Numbered from the stretch's first letter, positions 9,510 to 18,268 are shown. The stretch: 64,000 bases of DNA from Paracoccus marcusii (GCF_028621715.1 NZ_CP117466.1:1684501-1748500), one strand, 5' to 3'. Numbers and translations: made by a program. Notes: generated by a model not told the origin, from the sequence alone.

Positions 9510-9890
9510 TCAGGCGGTGAACGGAACGCCCGGTGCGGATGCGGGGAAGGCGGTTGGGTGCGGTCCGGAATGACCCCCGAACTCCACGGCCAGCCTCTGC
9601 CGCAGGGCGTCCTGATCGGCCCTGATGATCCCGGGGATCAGGAACAGATCGACGAACGCCCAAATCCCGACTGCGGCCAGCATGATCAGTCCGACCCCGA
9701 GGATCAGCGTCATCCAGCCCAGCACCCACAGGATCAGCATGGCGACTGCCGTGCCGGTCTTGCCTAGATAGAACCTGTGCGCCCCGAATCCACCCAGAAA
9801 AACCAGCAGAAGATAGGCGATCACGGGCGACCTGGTGTCGTTCGTGACACGCTGTTCGATAAGGATTCGCTGTTGGGTATCAAGGGGCAC
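9510..9890 (-). CDS. TM2-domain membrane protein (copy 1)
   Basis: About 126 residues with a TM2 domain: two membrane helices linked by a short hydrophilic turn, containing YLLLVFLGGFGAHRFYLGK, the TM2 signature. GTG 9890 is chosen because GGAG lies eight bases upstream and the start then matches the paralogue at 9996-10295; GTG 9935 is an alternative without a good ribosome site. It has a longer, Pro/Gly-rich C-terminal tail than its neighbour. TM2 proteins are widespread with no fixed function. The two copies are tandem on the same strand, 105 bp apart, and look like a local duplication. Confidence 0.75.
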   Translation of the reverse strand: MPLDTQQRILIEQRVTNDTRSPVIAYLLLVFLGGFGAHRFYLGKTGTAVAMLILWVLGWMTLILGVGLIMLAAVGIWAFVDLFLIPGIIRADQDALRQRLAVEFGGHSGPHPTAFPASAPGVPFTA

Positions 9891-9995
9891 GTCGAAATCT
9901 CCGGATCTGAAAAGGGAATGTCTATAGTTGACCACCCTAGCACGGGCCGCCTTTACAGATCACGGAAACTTCAACCTCAGGTTAACGGCGCGCCA

Positions 9996-10295
9996 TCACC
10001 GCAGCCGACGACGGATGTCCTCGCGATCCGCGCGGACCATTCCGGGGATCAGGAACAGGTCGATGATGCACCACAGCACCACAAAGCCCACCGCGGGCCA
10101 GCCGATCAGGATCGGCACCGTCAGCCAGCCGACGCCCCAAATGGCCAGCATGATGAACCCGCTGATCCAGCGGCCCAAATACATGCGGTGCAAGCCGAAC
10201 CCCCAGAGGAAGATCAGCAGCAGATAGGCGATCAGCGGCGATTTCGCCTCGTTGGCCACCCGCTGCTCGATCAGCAATTCGCGCTGCACATCCAT
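9996..10295 (-). CDS. TM2-domain membrane protein (copy 2)
   Basis: A 99-residue TM2-domain protein, paralogous to the next gene downstream: shared segments include LIEQRV, SPLIAYLLLIFLWGFG with HRMYLGR, and LFLIPGMVRADR. ATG 10295 has AGGAG at good spacing, whereas the open frame continues upstream without a better start. Two membrane helices are visible. The function is unknown. The 204 bp between this gene's start and the PPC-repeat gene contain no further gene that I can see. Confidence 0.8.
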   Translation of the reverse strand: MDVQRELLIEQRVANEAKSPLIAYLLLIFLWGFGLHRMYLGRWISGFIMLAIWGVGWLTVPILIGWPAVGFVVLWCIIDLFLIPGMVRADREDIRRRLR

Positions 10296-10499
10296 CCGCA
10301 AGGCTCTCCTGTTCCATGTCGCGCCCGCCATCGGGGCGCATTGCAAAGATAGGAACGCCCCGCGGCCACGCAAGATCCGCACCGCAGAACCCGGCGGATC
10401 CTGTGCGCGGTCGGTGACCCCGCGATGCCCGCGGCCTTCCGGCAGCACCGCCGACCACGGCGCCGTGCCCCAGGCCGATGGGATCGACAGCGTCCGGGG

Positions 10500-11726
10500 T
10501 CAGTCGACGCGCTCGAACCGCTCGAACACCAGGCCCACGGGGCGGATCGGTGCGCCGGGTTGGTCGGGGCGGTTCACGTCCGTCAGCGCCATCCGGTACT
10601 CTCCGGGTTCCAGCACCACCGGCCCCAACCGGGCGTCCACGCTGCCGTCCCGGTCGTCGGCCTGCACCACGACAGCCCCGTCCCGTGAAAACAGCGCCAG
10701 CTTGGCATCGACGCCGACCAGTTCGCCATAGGCGCTGACAATCAGCGCGGTCTCTCGGTCCAGGGTGAAGGTCAGCCATTGCGCGGTGCCGTCCTGCAGG
10801 ACGACCGTCTCGCGGTCGGCGGCCAGGTCGATGGCCTGCATCGGATAGTCGCCATCCTTGGGCGGTGCCAGCTCGCCCTTGCGCCAGGCGGTGCGCAGAT
10901 AGCTGTCGCGGTCCAGCGCCTCGACGCTGACGGTGATCGTGCCCTCGCCCGAGGAGATCGGCGCGACACCCAGGCAATAGTCGCCCCCGGCCAGACCGCT
11001 TGGGAAATCGAGGCGCGCGTTCAACCCGTCGGCATCGTCGTTGGCGGCGATCTGCGTGCCCGACCCGTCGAACAGGATCATGTTCGGGTCCAGCCCGTCG
11101 CTGACCGCGCGCAGGGTCACGGAGGCGCTGCCGTCCAGCGCGAATCGCAGATAGCGGACGGTGCCGTCCGTCTGCGCCTCAACGGGCAGGGCGGCGTTCA
11201 GCGGCCCCTGGCCCAGGGTCTCGGCAGGCGTTTCAAGAGTGCAGGCGGCGATGGTCGTGTCCACGGGACCGACCAGCAGGGCGGGCATGTCGGGACGCGT
11301 CAGCTGGACGGTCGCGGTCATGTCCGCGTCCCCGACGGGGATCAGCCGCACGCAATAGTCGCCCGGTCCGACGGACTGTTCGATCCGCGAATTCAGCCCG
11401 ACGGCATCGTCATTCTCGGCCAGCAGGTCGCCGTCGGGGGTTTCCAGCCTGATCGACGGGTCGCCGTCCGACATCGCCTCCAGCCGCAGGGGCTGCATGT
11501 CGCCCGTCACCCGGAACATCGCATAGGGGTTGGTGCCGGCGGTCGTGGTCATCTGCCGCGACAGCGCGGCCCCCGCCGCGGTGATGTCGCTGGCATCGGG
11601 ATCGTCGCCCAGCCAGGTGGCGGGCTGACCGGAACACTGCGGCTGGGCCGGGGCGTCCTGCGCCTGCACGGGCAGGGCTGCCAGCAGCAGGAGGGGCAGG
11701 GGGGCAAGACGGGACATGAGACTCAT
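10500..11726 (-). CDS. Secreted protein with three PPC-like beta-sandwich repeats
   Basis: A 408-residue exported protein: signal peptide 1-22 (LPLLLLAALPVQA then QDA), followed by three related domains of about 110-120 residues resembling bacterial pre-peptidase C-terminal (PPC) domains. Each domain carries a pattern like IRLETPDGDLLAENDDAVGL, then GDYCVRL near its end, i.e. the Asp-rich loop and the final beta strands. No protease or other catalytic domain is present, so it is a PPC-only periplasmic or cell-surface protein, probably binding or scaffolding. ATG 11726 begins the signal peptide. It is transcribed divergently from pheT. Confidence 0.8.
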   Translation of the reverse strand: MSLMSRLAPLPLLLLAALPVQAQDAPAQPQCSGQPATWLGDDPDASDITAAGAALSRQMTTTAGTNPYAMFRVTGDMQPLRLEAMSDGDPSIRLETPDGDLLAENDDAVGLNSRIEQSVGPGDYCVRLIPVGDADMTATVQLTRPDMPALLVGPVDTTIAACTLETPAETLGQGPLNAALPVEAQTDGTVRYLRFALDGSASVTLRAVSDGLDPNMILFDGSGTQIAANDDADGLNARLDFPSGLAGGDYCLGVAPISSGEGTITVSVEALDRDSYLRTAWRKGELAPPKDGDYPMQAIDLAADRETVVLQDGTAQWLTFTLDRETALIVSAYGELVGVDAKLALFSRDGAVVVQADDRDGSVDARLGPVVLEPGEYRMALTDVNRPDQPGAPIRPVGLVFERFERVD

Positions 11727-11897
11727 GATGACACCTTCGGTTTGCTTCGCGCTACAGTTGCACCCTGCGCAGGGCCCGGCAAGCGTGGTGACGGGCCGGG
11801 GATTCGGGGAAATCCGCTGATCCGGCTTGACCCAGGACGCATGGCACGGTTCAAGGCGGCAAAGTCCCCGCGCGGGCCGACCCGGAAGGCAGACGCC

Positions 11898-14285
11898 ATG
11901 AAGTTCACCCTCTCCTGGCTCAAGGAGCATCTCGACACCACCGCGACCATCGACCAGATCGCCGAGGCGCTGACCGATCTTGGCCTGGAGGTCGAGGAGA
12001 TCGCGGACCCTGCCGCTAGGCTGGGGACCTTTACCCTGGCGCGGATCGATCATGCCGAACAGCATCCCGATGCCGATCGCCTGCGCGTCTGCCGGGTGAT
12101 GACGGACGAGGGCGAAAAGCAGATCGTCTGCGGCGCGCCCAATGCGCGGGCGGGCATCACGGTCGTGCTGGCCAAGCCCGGCGATTACGTCCCCGGCATC
12201 GACACGACGCTTGGCGTGGGCAAGATCCGCGGCGTCGAAAGCCACGGCATGATGGCCTCCGAACGCGAGCTGGAGCTGTCCGAAGAGCATGACGGCATCA
12301 TCGAGCTGCCGTCCGGCGAGGTCGGGCAGCGCTTCGTCGACTGGCTGGCGCAGAACGCGCCGGACAAGATCGACCCGATGATCCACATCAAGATCACGCC
12401 GAACCGCCCCGACGCCCTGGGCGTCCACGGCGTCGCCCGCGACCTGGCGGCGCGCGGCTTGGGCACGTTGAAGGCCGTGACGGTCGATGCGGTGCCCGGC
12501 GCCTTTCCCTGCCCGGTGGGGGTGACCATCGACGCGGGCGTGGCCGCCAAGGCGCCGTTCTTTGCGGGCCGCGTGGTGCGGGGGGTGACGAACGGCCCGT
12601 CGCCCGCCTGGCTGCAGAAGCGCCTGCGCGCGATCGGCCTGCGCCCGATCAATGCGCTGGTGGACATCACCAACTTCTTCACCTTCGACCTGAACCGGCC
12701 GCTGCACGTGTTCGACGCGGGCAAGGTCGCGGGCGACCTGATCCTGCGCGGCGCACGGGCCGGAGAGGAGCTGGTGGCGCTGGACGACAAGACCTATGCC
12801 CTGCCCGAAGGCGCGGTGGTGATCTGCGACGACAACGGCATCGAAAGCATCGCGGGCATCATGGGCGGCGCGGCATCTGGCGCGTCCGAGAAGACGCGCG
12901 ACGTCTTCATCGAGGCCGCCTATTTTGACCCGATCAGCACCGCCGCCACCGGCCGCGCGCTGAAGATCAACAGCGATGCGCGCTATCGCTTTGAACGCGG
13001 CATCGACCCGGCCTTCACCCTGCCGGGGCTGGAGCTGGCCACGCGCATGGTGCTGGACCTCTGCGGTGGCGAGGCCTCCGAGGTGGTGAGTGCCGGCGCG
13101 CTGCCCGACACGGGCCGCGCCTATCGCCTGGACCCCGCGCGCACCAGCCGCCTGGTCGGCATGGATATCGACGAGGCCGATCAGCGCGCCACGCTGGAAG
13201 CCCTGGGCTTCCGGCTGGAGGGCGAGATGGCGCATGTCCCCTCCTGGCGTCCCGACGTGCTGGGCGAGGCCGATCTGGTCGAGGAGATCGCCCGCATCGC
13301 CAGCCTGACCAAGCTGCAGGGCAAGCCCCTGCCGCGGGCCCAGGCCGGGGTGCCAAAGCCCGTGCTGACGCCCCTGCAGGTCCGCGAGAAGACGGCGCGG
13401 CGCATGGCGGCGGCTTTGGGCTACAACGAATGCGTGACCTACAGCTTCATCGACCAGGCCTCGGCGGCGCTGTTCGGCGGCGGGGATGATGCAGTGCGCG
13501 TCGAGAACCCGATCAGCAGCGAGATGAGCCATCTGCGCCCCGACCTGCTGCCCGGCCTGCTGCAGGCCGCGGCGCGCAACCAGGCGCGCGGCTTCGCCGA
13601 TCTGGCGCTGTTCGAGCTGGGCCCGGTCTTTTCGGGCGGAGAGCCGGGCGAGCAGGCGGTCCGCATCAGCGGGCTGCTGGTCGGCCAGACCGCGCCGCGC
13701 GACCCCTTCGGCAGCCGCCGCAAGGTGGACCTCTATGACGCCAAGGCCGATGCCGAGGCGATCCTGAACGCCGTCGGCGCGCCTGCGCGTGCGCAGATCA
13801 ACCGCAAGCTGGATGGCTGGTGGCATCCGGGGCGTGCGGGCAACATCGCGCTCGGGCCGAACGTGCTGGCAACCTTCGGCGAGATCCACCCCAAGGTCCT
13901 GCGCCAGATGGACGTCAAGGGGCCGGCCGTGGGCTTCACGATCCAGCTGGCCGCGGTGCCCTTCCCCAAGGTCAAGACGCCCACGCGCCCCGCGCTGGAG
14001 CTGTCCGAACTGCAGGCCGTCGATCGCGATTTCGCCTTCGTCGTGGATGCGGGGGTCGAGGCGCTGACCCTGGTCAACGCCGCCGCCGGGGCCGACAAGG
14101 CGCTGATCGCAGGCGTGTCCGTCTTTGACCAGTTCCAGGGGCTGGAGGGCGGCCAGAAATCGCTGGCCATCACCGTGCGCCTGCAGCCGCGCGACAAGAC
14201 GCTGACCGATGCCGATATCGAGGCGGTCAGCCGCAAGATCGTCGAGAAGGTCGAAAAGGCCACGGGCGGCCGCCTGCGCGCCTGA
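11898..14285 (+). CDS. pheT: Phenylalanine--tRNA ligase beta subunit
   Basis: A 795-residue beta subunit. Domain order: N-terminal module MKFTLSWLKEHLDT, EMAP-type tRNA-binding fold (about 40-150), B3/B4 editing domain in the middle (about 210-380, which clears mischarged Tyr-tRNA), B5 (about 405-475), inactive synthetase-like core, and the C-terminal FDX-ACB anticodon-binding domain ending with the K-x-L-T-D-A-D-I motif. ATG 11898 with GGAAGG upstream is chosen; the frame stays open over 1 kb upstream only as antisense of the PPC gene. A very strong terminator follows. Confidence 0.97.
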   Translation: MKFTLSWLKEHLDTTATIDQIAEALTDLGLEVEEIADPAARLGTFTLARIDHAEQHPDADRLRVCRVMTDEGEKQIVCGAPNARAGITVVLAKPGDYVPGIDTTLGVGKIRGVESHGMMASERELELSEEHDGIIELPSGEVGQRFVDWLAQNAPDKIDPMIHIKITPNRPDALGVHGVARDLAARGLGTLKAVTVDAVPGAFPCPVGVTIDAGVAAKAPFFAGRVVRGVTNGPSPAWLQKRLRAIGLRPINALVDITNFFTFDLNRPLHVFDAGKVAGDLILRGARAGEELVALDDKTYALPEGAVVICDDNGIESIAGIMGGAASGASEKTRDVFIEAAYFDPISTAATGRALKINSDARYRFERGIDPAFTLPGLELATRMVLDLCGGEASEVVSAGALPDTGRAYRLDPARTSRLVGMDIDEADQRATLEALGFRLEGEMAHVPSWRPDVLGEADLVEEIARIASLTKLQGKPLPRAQAGVPKPVLTPLQVREKTARRMAAALGYNECVTYSFIDQASAALFGGGDDAVRVENPISSEMSHLRPDLLPGLLQAAARNQARGFADLALFELGPVFSGGEPGEQAVRISGLLVGQTAPRDPFGSRRKVDLYDAKADAEAILNAVGAPARAQINRKLDGWWHPGRAGNIALGPNVLATFGEIHPKVLRQMDVKGPAVGFTIQLAAVPFPKVKTPTRPALELSELQAVDRDFAFVVDAGVEALTLVNAAAGADKALIAGVSVFDQFQGLEGGQKSLAITVRLQPRDKTLTDADIEAVSRKIVEKVEKATGGRLRA

Positions 14286-14300
14286 TCCACCCCGGTCACG

Positions 14301-14348
14301 GACATGAAAAGACCCCGCCCGGTTGTCCGGGCGGGGTCTTTTCATGTC
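14301..14348. terminator. Perfect 22-bp-stem bidirectional terminator
   Basis: Positions 14301-14322 and 14327-14348 are exact reverse complements around the loop TTGT. The G/C core (GACCCCGCCCGG) is flanked by an A-run on the 5' side and a T-run on the 3' side, so it can terminate pheT on the plus strand and the small membrane-peptide gene on the minus strand. Confidence 0.92.
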
Positions 14349-14364
14349 GGCCGTCTGGCGCGTC

Positions 14365-14451
14365 TCAGAAGATCAGCGACAGGATGCCGATCACGACCAG
14401 CAGGCCGATGATGAAGATGATGCCGGCGGCGCCGCCGATGAACTTGAGCAT
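14365..14451 (-). CDS. 28-residue single-helix membrane peptide
   Basis: A very small frame beginning MLKFIGGAAG and otherwise almost entirely hydrophobic (Ile/Leu/Val/Gly to the C-terminus), forming one membrane helix. ATG 14451 has a canonical AGGAGA ribosome site six bases upstream, which is what separates it from chance. It lies downstream of the SRP RNA on the same strand and ends just before the convergent terminator. Function unknown; alternatives are a short structural peptide of the membrane or a toxin-like peptide. No antitoxin RNA is evident. Confidence 0.6.
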   Translation of the reverse strand: MLKFIGGAAGIIFIIGLLVVIGILSLIF

Positions 14452-14556
14452 GTCGGTCTCCTGTTTGTTACGCAGGACAACCGGAAAGGCGCGCTGTTGT
14501 TCCCCGGCACGGGCCGCGCGGTGCAGGAAAACCGGATGATCATGCCGGAAAACGGT

Positions 14557-14650
14557 GAGAGGCTGGACAACGACCCATGCGGGACTCGTTACGGCTGCTT
14601 CCTTCCGGACCTGACCGATTTGGCGAGGCGCTTGCCCGCGCCAACCTCTC
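14557..14650 (-). ncRNA. ffs: Bacterial SRP RNA (4.5S RNA)
   Basis: Read on the minus strand, the core GGTCAGGTCCGGAAGGAAGC is the universally conserved SRP apical loop/domain IV that binds Ffh (SRP54). The RNA ends, GAGAGGTTGG at the 5' side and CCAGCCTCTC at the 3' side, pair to close the long hairpin. About 94 nt, the size usual for alphaproteobacteria. It directs nascent membrane proteins to FtsY. A promoter lies directly upstream. Confidence 0.96.
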
Positions 14651-14657
14651 GGGCGCA

Positions 14658-14686
14658 CAGATAGGATGGTCGCGCGGCGGATGCAA
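14658..14686 (-). promoter_or_regulatory. Sigma-70-type promoter of the SRP RNA
   Basis: On the minus strand, TTGCAT (-35, at 14681-14686), a 17-base spacer, and TATCTG (-10, at 14658-14663). The predicted transcription start falls at about 14651, matching the 5' end of the RNA hairpin. Confidence 0.7.
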
Positions 14687-14701
14687 GCCCATGCGCATGT
14701 C

Positions 14702-16606
14702 TTACAGCGACAGGCGCATCACCGCGAAACCGTCCTCGTTCAGTCCCACGCCCTGCAGCCGGTCTGGTTCGGGCAGGGGACGGTCCAGCGCGGCGGGTGC
14801 TGTCTCGAACAGGACGGTGGTGCCGGGCTGGGGCGCGAAGGCCCAGTTGGGCCGGGCCGGAATGCGGACCCGCCGCAGCTGTCGGACATAGCGGCGCAGA
14901 ACGTCCAAAGTCAGCGCGTCACGGTCCAGGATCACCCGGTTGCACGAGACCAGCGGACTGAACAGCCCGCAGCTTGCCAGCCGATACGAGTTCGTGGCCA
15001 GCACGAAGGCCTGGTCGTCCGCGACGGGCCGGGTCTGCCAGGTCAGGTCGCGGATGCGGTGGGCATTCGGGTCGGCAAGCCGCCCGTCGGGGTGAAACCG
15101 CGCCGGGGCGGACAGGTCGATCCGCCAGCTGACCCCGTCGATGACGTCGAAGTTGTAGGCCGGAAACTCGGGATTCAGCAGCGGCGCGTCGCGCGCGCCG
15201 GGTTGGACGCGGTGAAACAGGCTGGCCGAACGTTCCAGCCATCCCCGCAGCTGCGCGCCCGTCAGGCGGATGGCGGTGATCCGGTTCGGAAAGGAGTAGA
15301 GGTCGGCCAGGTGCCGCAGGCTCAGCGTGCCCGCCGGGACGTCGGTGTAATGCTGAGGTCCGCCCCGCCCCCCGGCCCGATAGGGCGCCGAGGCCGACAG
15401 CACCGGCACGTCCGCATCCGGCGTGCCCGACAGCCGCTGCCGGACATGCCAGCGCTGTGCGAGGTTCACCAAGCGCAGGCCGCAATCATGGCCGATCACT
15501 GCGAAATGGCTGTTCAGGGGTTGCGCCGTGCGGCCGATGCGCGTGGACAGCTGCCGCAGGGTGGCCTTGTGCGCGGTCGCCACCTGGCGCGCCACCAGCA
15601 CCGCGGTCGGCATCGCCGGCGTGACCGATTCGGCGCGCACGGCAAAGCGGTCGACCGCCAGCCCGCCATCCGCCCGCAGGGTAAAGCGCAGGTCGATCAC
15701 CCCCAGATGCGATCCGCCAAAGCCGGGCATGACCGCGGGCTTGCCCGCCAGCGTTCCCCGATCGGCGTCGATGCCGGGGCGGCCGCGCCAGCGGGGGCCG
15801 GGAAAGACCTCGTGCGTGTGGCCGGCGATCAGCACGTCGATGCCGGGCAGGGCGGCCAGCGCATGGGCGGCGTGCTCCATCCGGGGCAGGGGCTCGGGGC
15901 CGCCGATGCCGCTGTGGGCCAGCGCCACGACCAGATCGACCCCTTGGGCGCGCAGCCGCGGCACCAGGCGGCGGGCACAGTCCAGGATGTCGTCGCTGCG
16001 CATGACGGCGCGCAGGTCCTGGTCCCACTCCTCGGTCTGGGGCGGCAGAAAGCCGATGACGCCGATGCGCAGCGGCAGGCGGTTGCCGTGCGGGTCGGTC
16101 AACTCACGCTCGATCACGCAGGTGGCGGCGAAATCGGCGCCGCGGCGCACGGTCAGGTTCGCGGCCAGCATCGGAAAGCGCGCCCGTGCCACCGCGCGCC
16201 GCAGGAAGGGCAGGCCGAAGTTGAAATCGTGGTTCCCCAGCGCCGCCGCGTCATAGCCAAGCGCGTTCATCGCCGCGATGGCCGGGTGGGTGCCGGCGAA
16301 GGGTCCGCTGCGCCGCGCGACCAGGTCGCCCATCGGACCGCCCTGCAGGAAATCGCCGTTGTCCAAGAGAATGCTGGCATGCGGCCCGGTCCGCCGCGCC
16401 TCGATCAGCGATGCGGTGCGCGCCAGCCCGATCCGGTCCGACGGACGATCCGCCAGGTAATCGTAGGGCAGCAGGTGCATGTGCAGGTCGCTGGTGGCCA
16501 GGATGCGCAGCGTCATGCCGTCCGGGGGCGGATCATCCGCGGCCGTTGCGGGCATTTGCATCGTCTTCCTGTCAAACATGTGATCGCCCGACGCCGCGTT
16601 GCGCAT
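14702..16606 (-). CDS. cpdB: 2',3'-cyclic-nucleotide 2'-phosphodiesterase / 3'-nucleotidase (CpdB/UshA family)
   Basis: A 634-residue two-domain metallophosphatase that turns 2',3'-cyclic nucleotides into nucleosides plus phosphate. The N-terminal calcineurin-like domain has the metal-ligand blocks TSDLHMH, LDNGDFLQG, LGNHDFNFG, AHSG and AGHTHEVF; the C-terminal 5'-nucleotidase domain carries substrate-stacking residues near 480-560. GGAAAGGA lies nine bases before ATG 16606. Oddity: enzymes of this family are normally periplasmic, but no clear signal peptide is seen; the first 30 residues are polar. An internal ATG at codon 31 begins directly at the domain. Confidence 0.9.
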   Translation of the reverse strand: MRNAASGDHMFDRKTMQMPATAADDPPPDGMTLRILATSDLHMHLLPYDYLADRPSDRIGLARTASLIEARRTGPHASILLDNGDFLQGGPMGDLVARRSGPFAGTHPAIAAMNALGYDAAALGNHDFNFGLPFLRRAVARARFPMLAANLTVRRGADFAATCVIERELTDPHGNRLPLRIGVIGFLPPQTEEWDQDLRAVMRSDDILDCARRLVPRLRAQGVDLVVALAHSGIGGPEPLPRMEHAAHALAALPGIDVLIAGHTHEVFPGPRWRGRPGIDADRGTLAGKPAVMPGFGGSHLGVIDLRFTLRADGGLAVDRFAVRAESVTPAMPTAVLVARQVATAHKATLRQLSTRIGRTAQPLNSHFAVIGHDCGLRLVNLAQRWHVRQRLSGTPDADVPVLSASAPYRAGGRGGPQHYTDVPAGTLSLRHLADLYSFPNRITAIRLTGAQLRGWLERSASLFHRVQPGARDAPLLNPEFPAYNFDVIDGVSWRIDLSAPARFHPDGRLADPNAHRIRDLTWQTRPVADDQAFVLATNSYRLASCGLFSPLVSCNRVILDRDALTLDVLRRYVRQLRRVRIPARPNWAFAPQPGTTVLFETAPAALDRPLPEPDRLQGVGLNEDGFAVMRLSL

Positions 16607-16893
16607 GCCGTCATGTCCTTTCCGGGCACGGACGACATACCGATACCATGCTTACTGTATACAATTCGAACCACACAACCAAAGATTGAAGAACGCACGC
16701 TTTATCAGGTCATTGTGGCACAGAATTTCACAAATCCGAAACGTTGCGATGAATTCGGGCGCGCCTTGGTTTTCGGGTGCCATGATCGCGGTTTGGTAAT
16801 CCCCCGGTTGAACCTGCCGCGCGATCCGGATTATCTGCCAAGGGAGGGGTCGGCGGTCCTGGCCGCCCCGGATGGGTCATTGGGTCGTTTCAG
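16607..16893. other. 287-bp AT-richer intergenic region
   Basis: This divergent gap between the nucleotidase and the SRPBCC gene is clearly lower in GC than its surroundings around 16640-16760. It must hold both promoters. I see no convincing small gene, no RNA and no strong palindrome apart from a short TGTATACA at about 16653. Confidence 0.5.
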
Positions 16894-17352
16894 ATGAAGT
16901 TCTCCACGCGGATCGACACGGACCTTCCCGCGGAACGCCTGTTCGAGGTGGTCGGGAATTTCGACGCGCTGGAACGGATGGTGATCGGCCGCGGCGCAAC
17001 CGTGGCGCGCATCGATCCGTCGAACGAACCGGGGATCGGCATGGGCTGGAACATCGGGTTCGACTGGCGGGGCAAGGCGCGGCAGCTGCGGCTGGCCGTC
17101 ACGCGGTTCGACCGCCCCGAACAGATGATGATGGCCGGTCATTCCGATGCGCTGGACCTGACGGTGGTGGCCACCGTCGTCGCGCTGAGCCGCGTCAAGT
17201 CGCGCCTGATCTTCGAGACCGAGGTCCGCCCGCGCAACATGAAGGCCAGGCTGATGCTGCAGACCGCCAAGCTGGGCAAGGCGCAGCTAGACCGCCGCTA
17301 TCAGCGCCGGATCGAGGATTTCGTCCACCAGATGCGCAACTTTGCCCGCTAG
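16894..17352 (+). CDS. SRPBCC (START-like) family protein
   Basis: A 152-residue single-domain protein of the SRPBCC/polyketide-cyclase fold, which forms a hydrophobic cavity for lipids or other small ligands. It opens MKFSTRIDTDLPAERLFEVVGN, with the family's initial beta strand and following helix, and ends with the long C-terminal helix (about 115-150). A basic, positively charged C-terminus is visible. No catalytic residues can be assigned. It converges on pheA with six bases between stops, so it is probably monocistronic. Ligand unknown. Confidence 0.75.
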   Translation: MKFSTRIDTDLPAERLFEVVGNFDALERMVIGRGATVARIDPSNEPGIGMGWNIGFDWRGKARQLRLAVTRFDRPEQMMMAGHSDALDLTVVATVVALSRVKSRLIFETEVRPRNMKARLMLQTAKLGKAQLDRRYQRRIEDFVHQMRNFAR

Positions 17353-17358
17353 GCGAGA

Positions 17359-18219
17359 TCAGTCCGCCATGCTTGCCTGTCGCTGCATCTCGCGCAACGG
17401 ATCGGCCGGATAGACGCCCAGGATGTCCAGGCTGGAGGTGAAGTAGCGCAGCTCATCCAGCGCGCGGGCGACGTTCGCATCTTCGGGGTGGCCCTCGATG
17501 TCGGCATAGAACTGGGTCGCGGTGAACACGCCGTCGACCATGTAGCTTTCCAGTTTGGTCATGTTCACGCCGTTCGTCGCGAACCCGCCCATCGCTTTGT
17601 AGAGCGCCGCCGGGATGTTGCGGACCCGGAAGACAAAGCTGGTCAGCATCCGCTCGGCGCGCCGGCTGTCGTCGGAATGGCGCGACATGATCAGGAACCG
17701 CGTCGTGTTGTTCTGCCGGTCCTCGATCCGGTCGGCCAGGCGGTCCAGACCATAGATCTCGCCCGCCAGGGGCGCGGCCAGCGCGGCCAGCGACGGATTG
17801 CCGCGCGCGGCGACCTCCTTGGCGGAACCGGCCGTGTCGGCCCCGGTGATCGCGTGGATGGCGTTCCGGCGCAGGAAACCGCGGCACTGGCCCAGCAGGA
17901 CGGTATGGCTCATCGCCTCGCGGACCTGATCCAGGGTCGTGCCGGGCACGGCCAGCAGGCTGATATGGACGCGCACGAAGGCCTCGTCGATGATGCGCAG
18001 GCCGGATTCGGGCAGCAGGTGATGGATGTCGGCCACCCGTCCATAGGTCGAGTTCTCGACCGGCAGCATGGCCAGATCGGCGTCGCCCGCGCGCACGGCC
18101 TCGATCACGTCCTCGAAGGTGCGGCAGGGCAGGGCCTCCATTCCAGGACGCGCGCTGCGGCAGGCCTCGTGGCTGTAGGCACCCGGTTCTCCCTGGAACG
18201 CGATGCGATTCGTGGTCAT
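17359..18219 (-). CDS. pheA: Prephenate dehydratase
   Basis: A 286-residue monofunctional prephenate dehydratase, which makes phenylpyruvate for phenylalanine synthesis. The catalytic domain starts IAFQGEPGAYSHEACR and has the signature NTTRFLIMSR (the catalytic Thr is in TRF) near residue 175. A C-terminal ACT domain (about 195-270) with the NMTKLESYM phenylalanine-binding motif gives feedback inhibition. No chorismate mutase domain is fused, as is normal outside enterics. It is divergent from cycM. Confidence 0.96.
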   Translation of the reverse strand: MTTNRIAFQGEPGAYSHEACRSARPGMEALPCRTFEDVIEAVRAGDADLAMLPVENSTYGRVADIHHLLPESGLRIIDEAFVRVHISLLAVPGTTLDQVREAMSHTVLLGQCRGFLRRNAIHAITGADTAGSAKEVAARGNPSLAALAAPLAGEIYGLDRLADRIEDRQNNTTRFLIMSRHSDDSRRAERMLTSFVFRVRNIPAALYKAMGGFATNGVNMTKLESYMVDGVFTATQFYADIEGHPEDANVARALDELRYFTSSLDILGVYPADPLREMQRQASMAD

Positions 18220-18268
18220 GGCCGGGCCCCCGCTGTTCTAAATTTGAGCGTGCCGGGGTAACTATACC

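Noticed and set aside
10779..14345. Very long open frames on both strands across the pheT region (over 1,100 codons)
   Set aside because: Only the plus-strand part from 11898 encodes PheT and the minus-strand part below 11726 encodes the PPC protein; the rest is open because of high-GC codon bias and has no domain sense.
14666..16897. Plus-strand frame of about 740 codons opposite cpdB
   Set aside because: Arg/Gln/His/Gly-rich composition typical of antisense frames in high-GC genes; the minus-strand nucleotidase has clear motifs.
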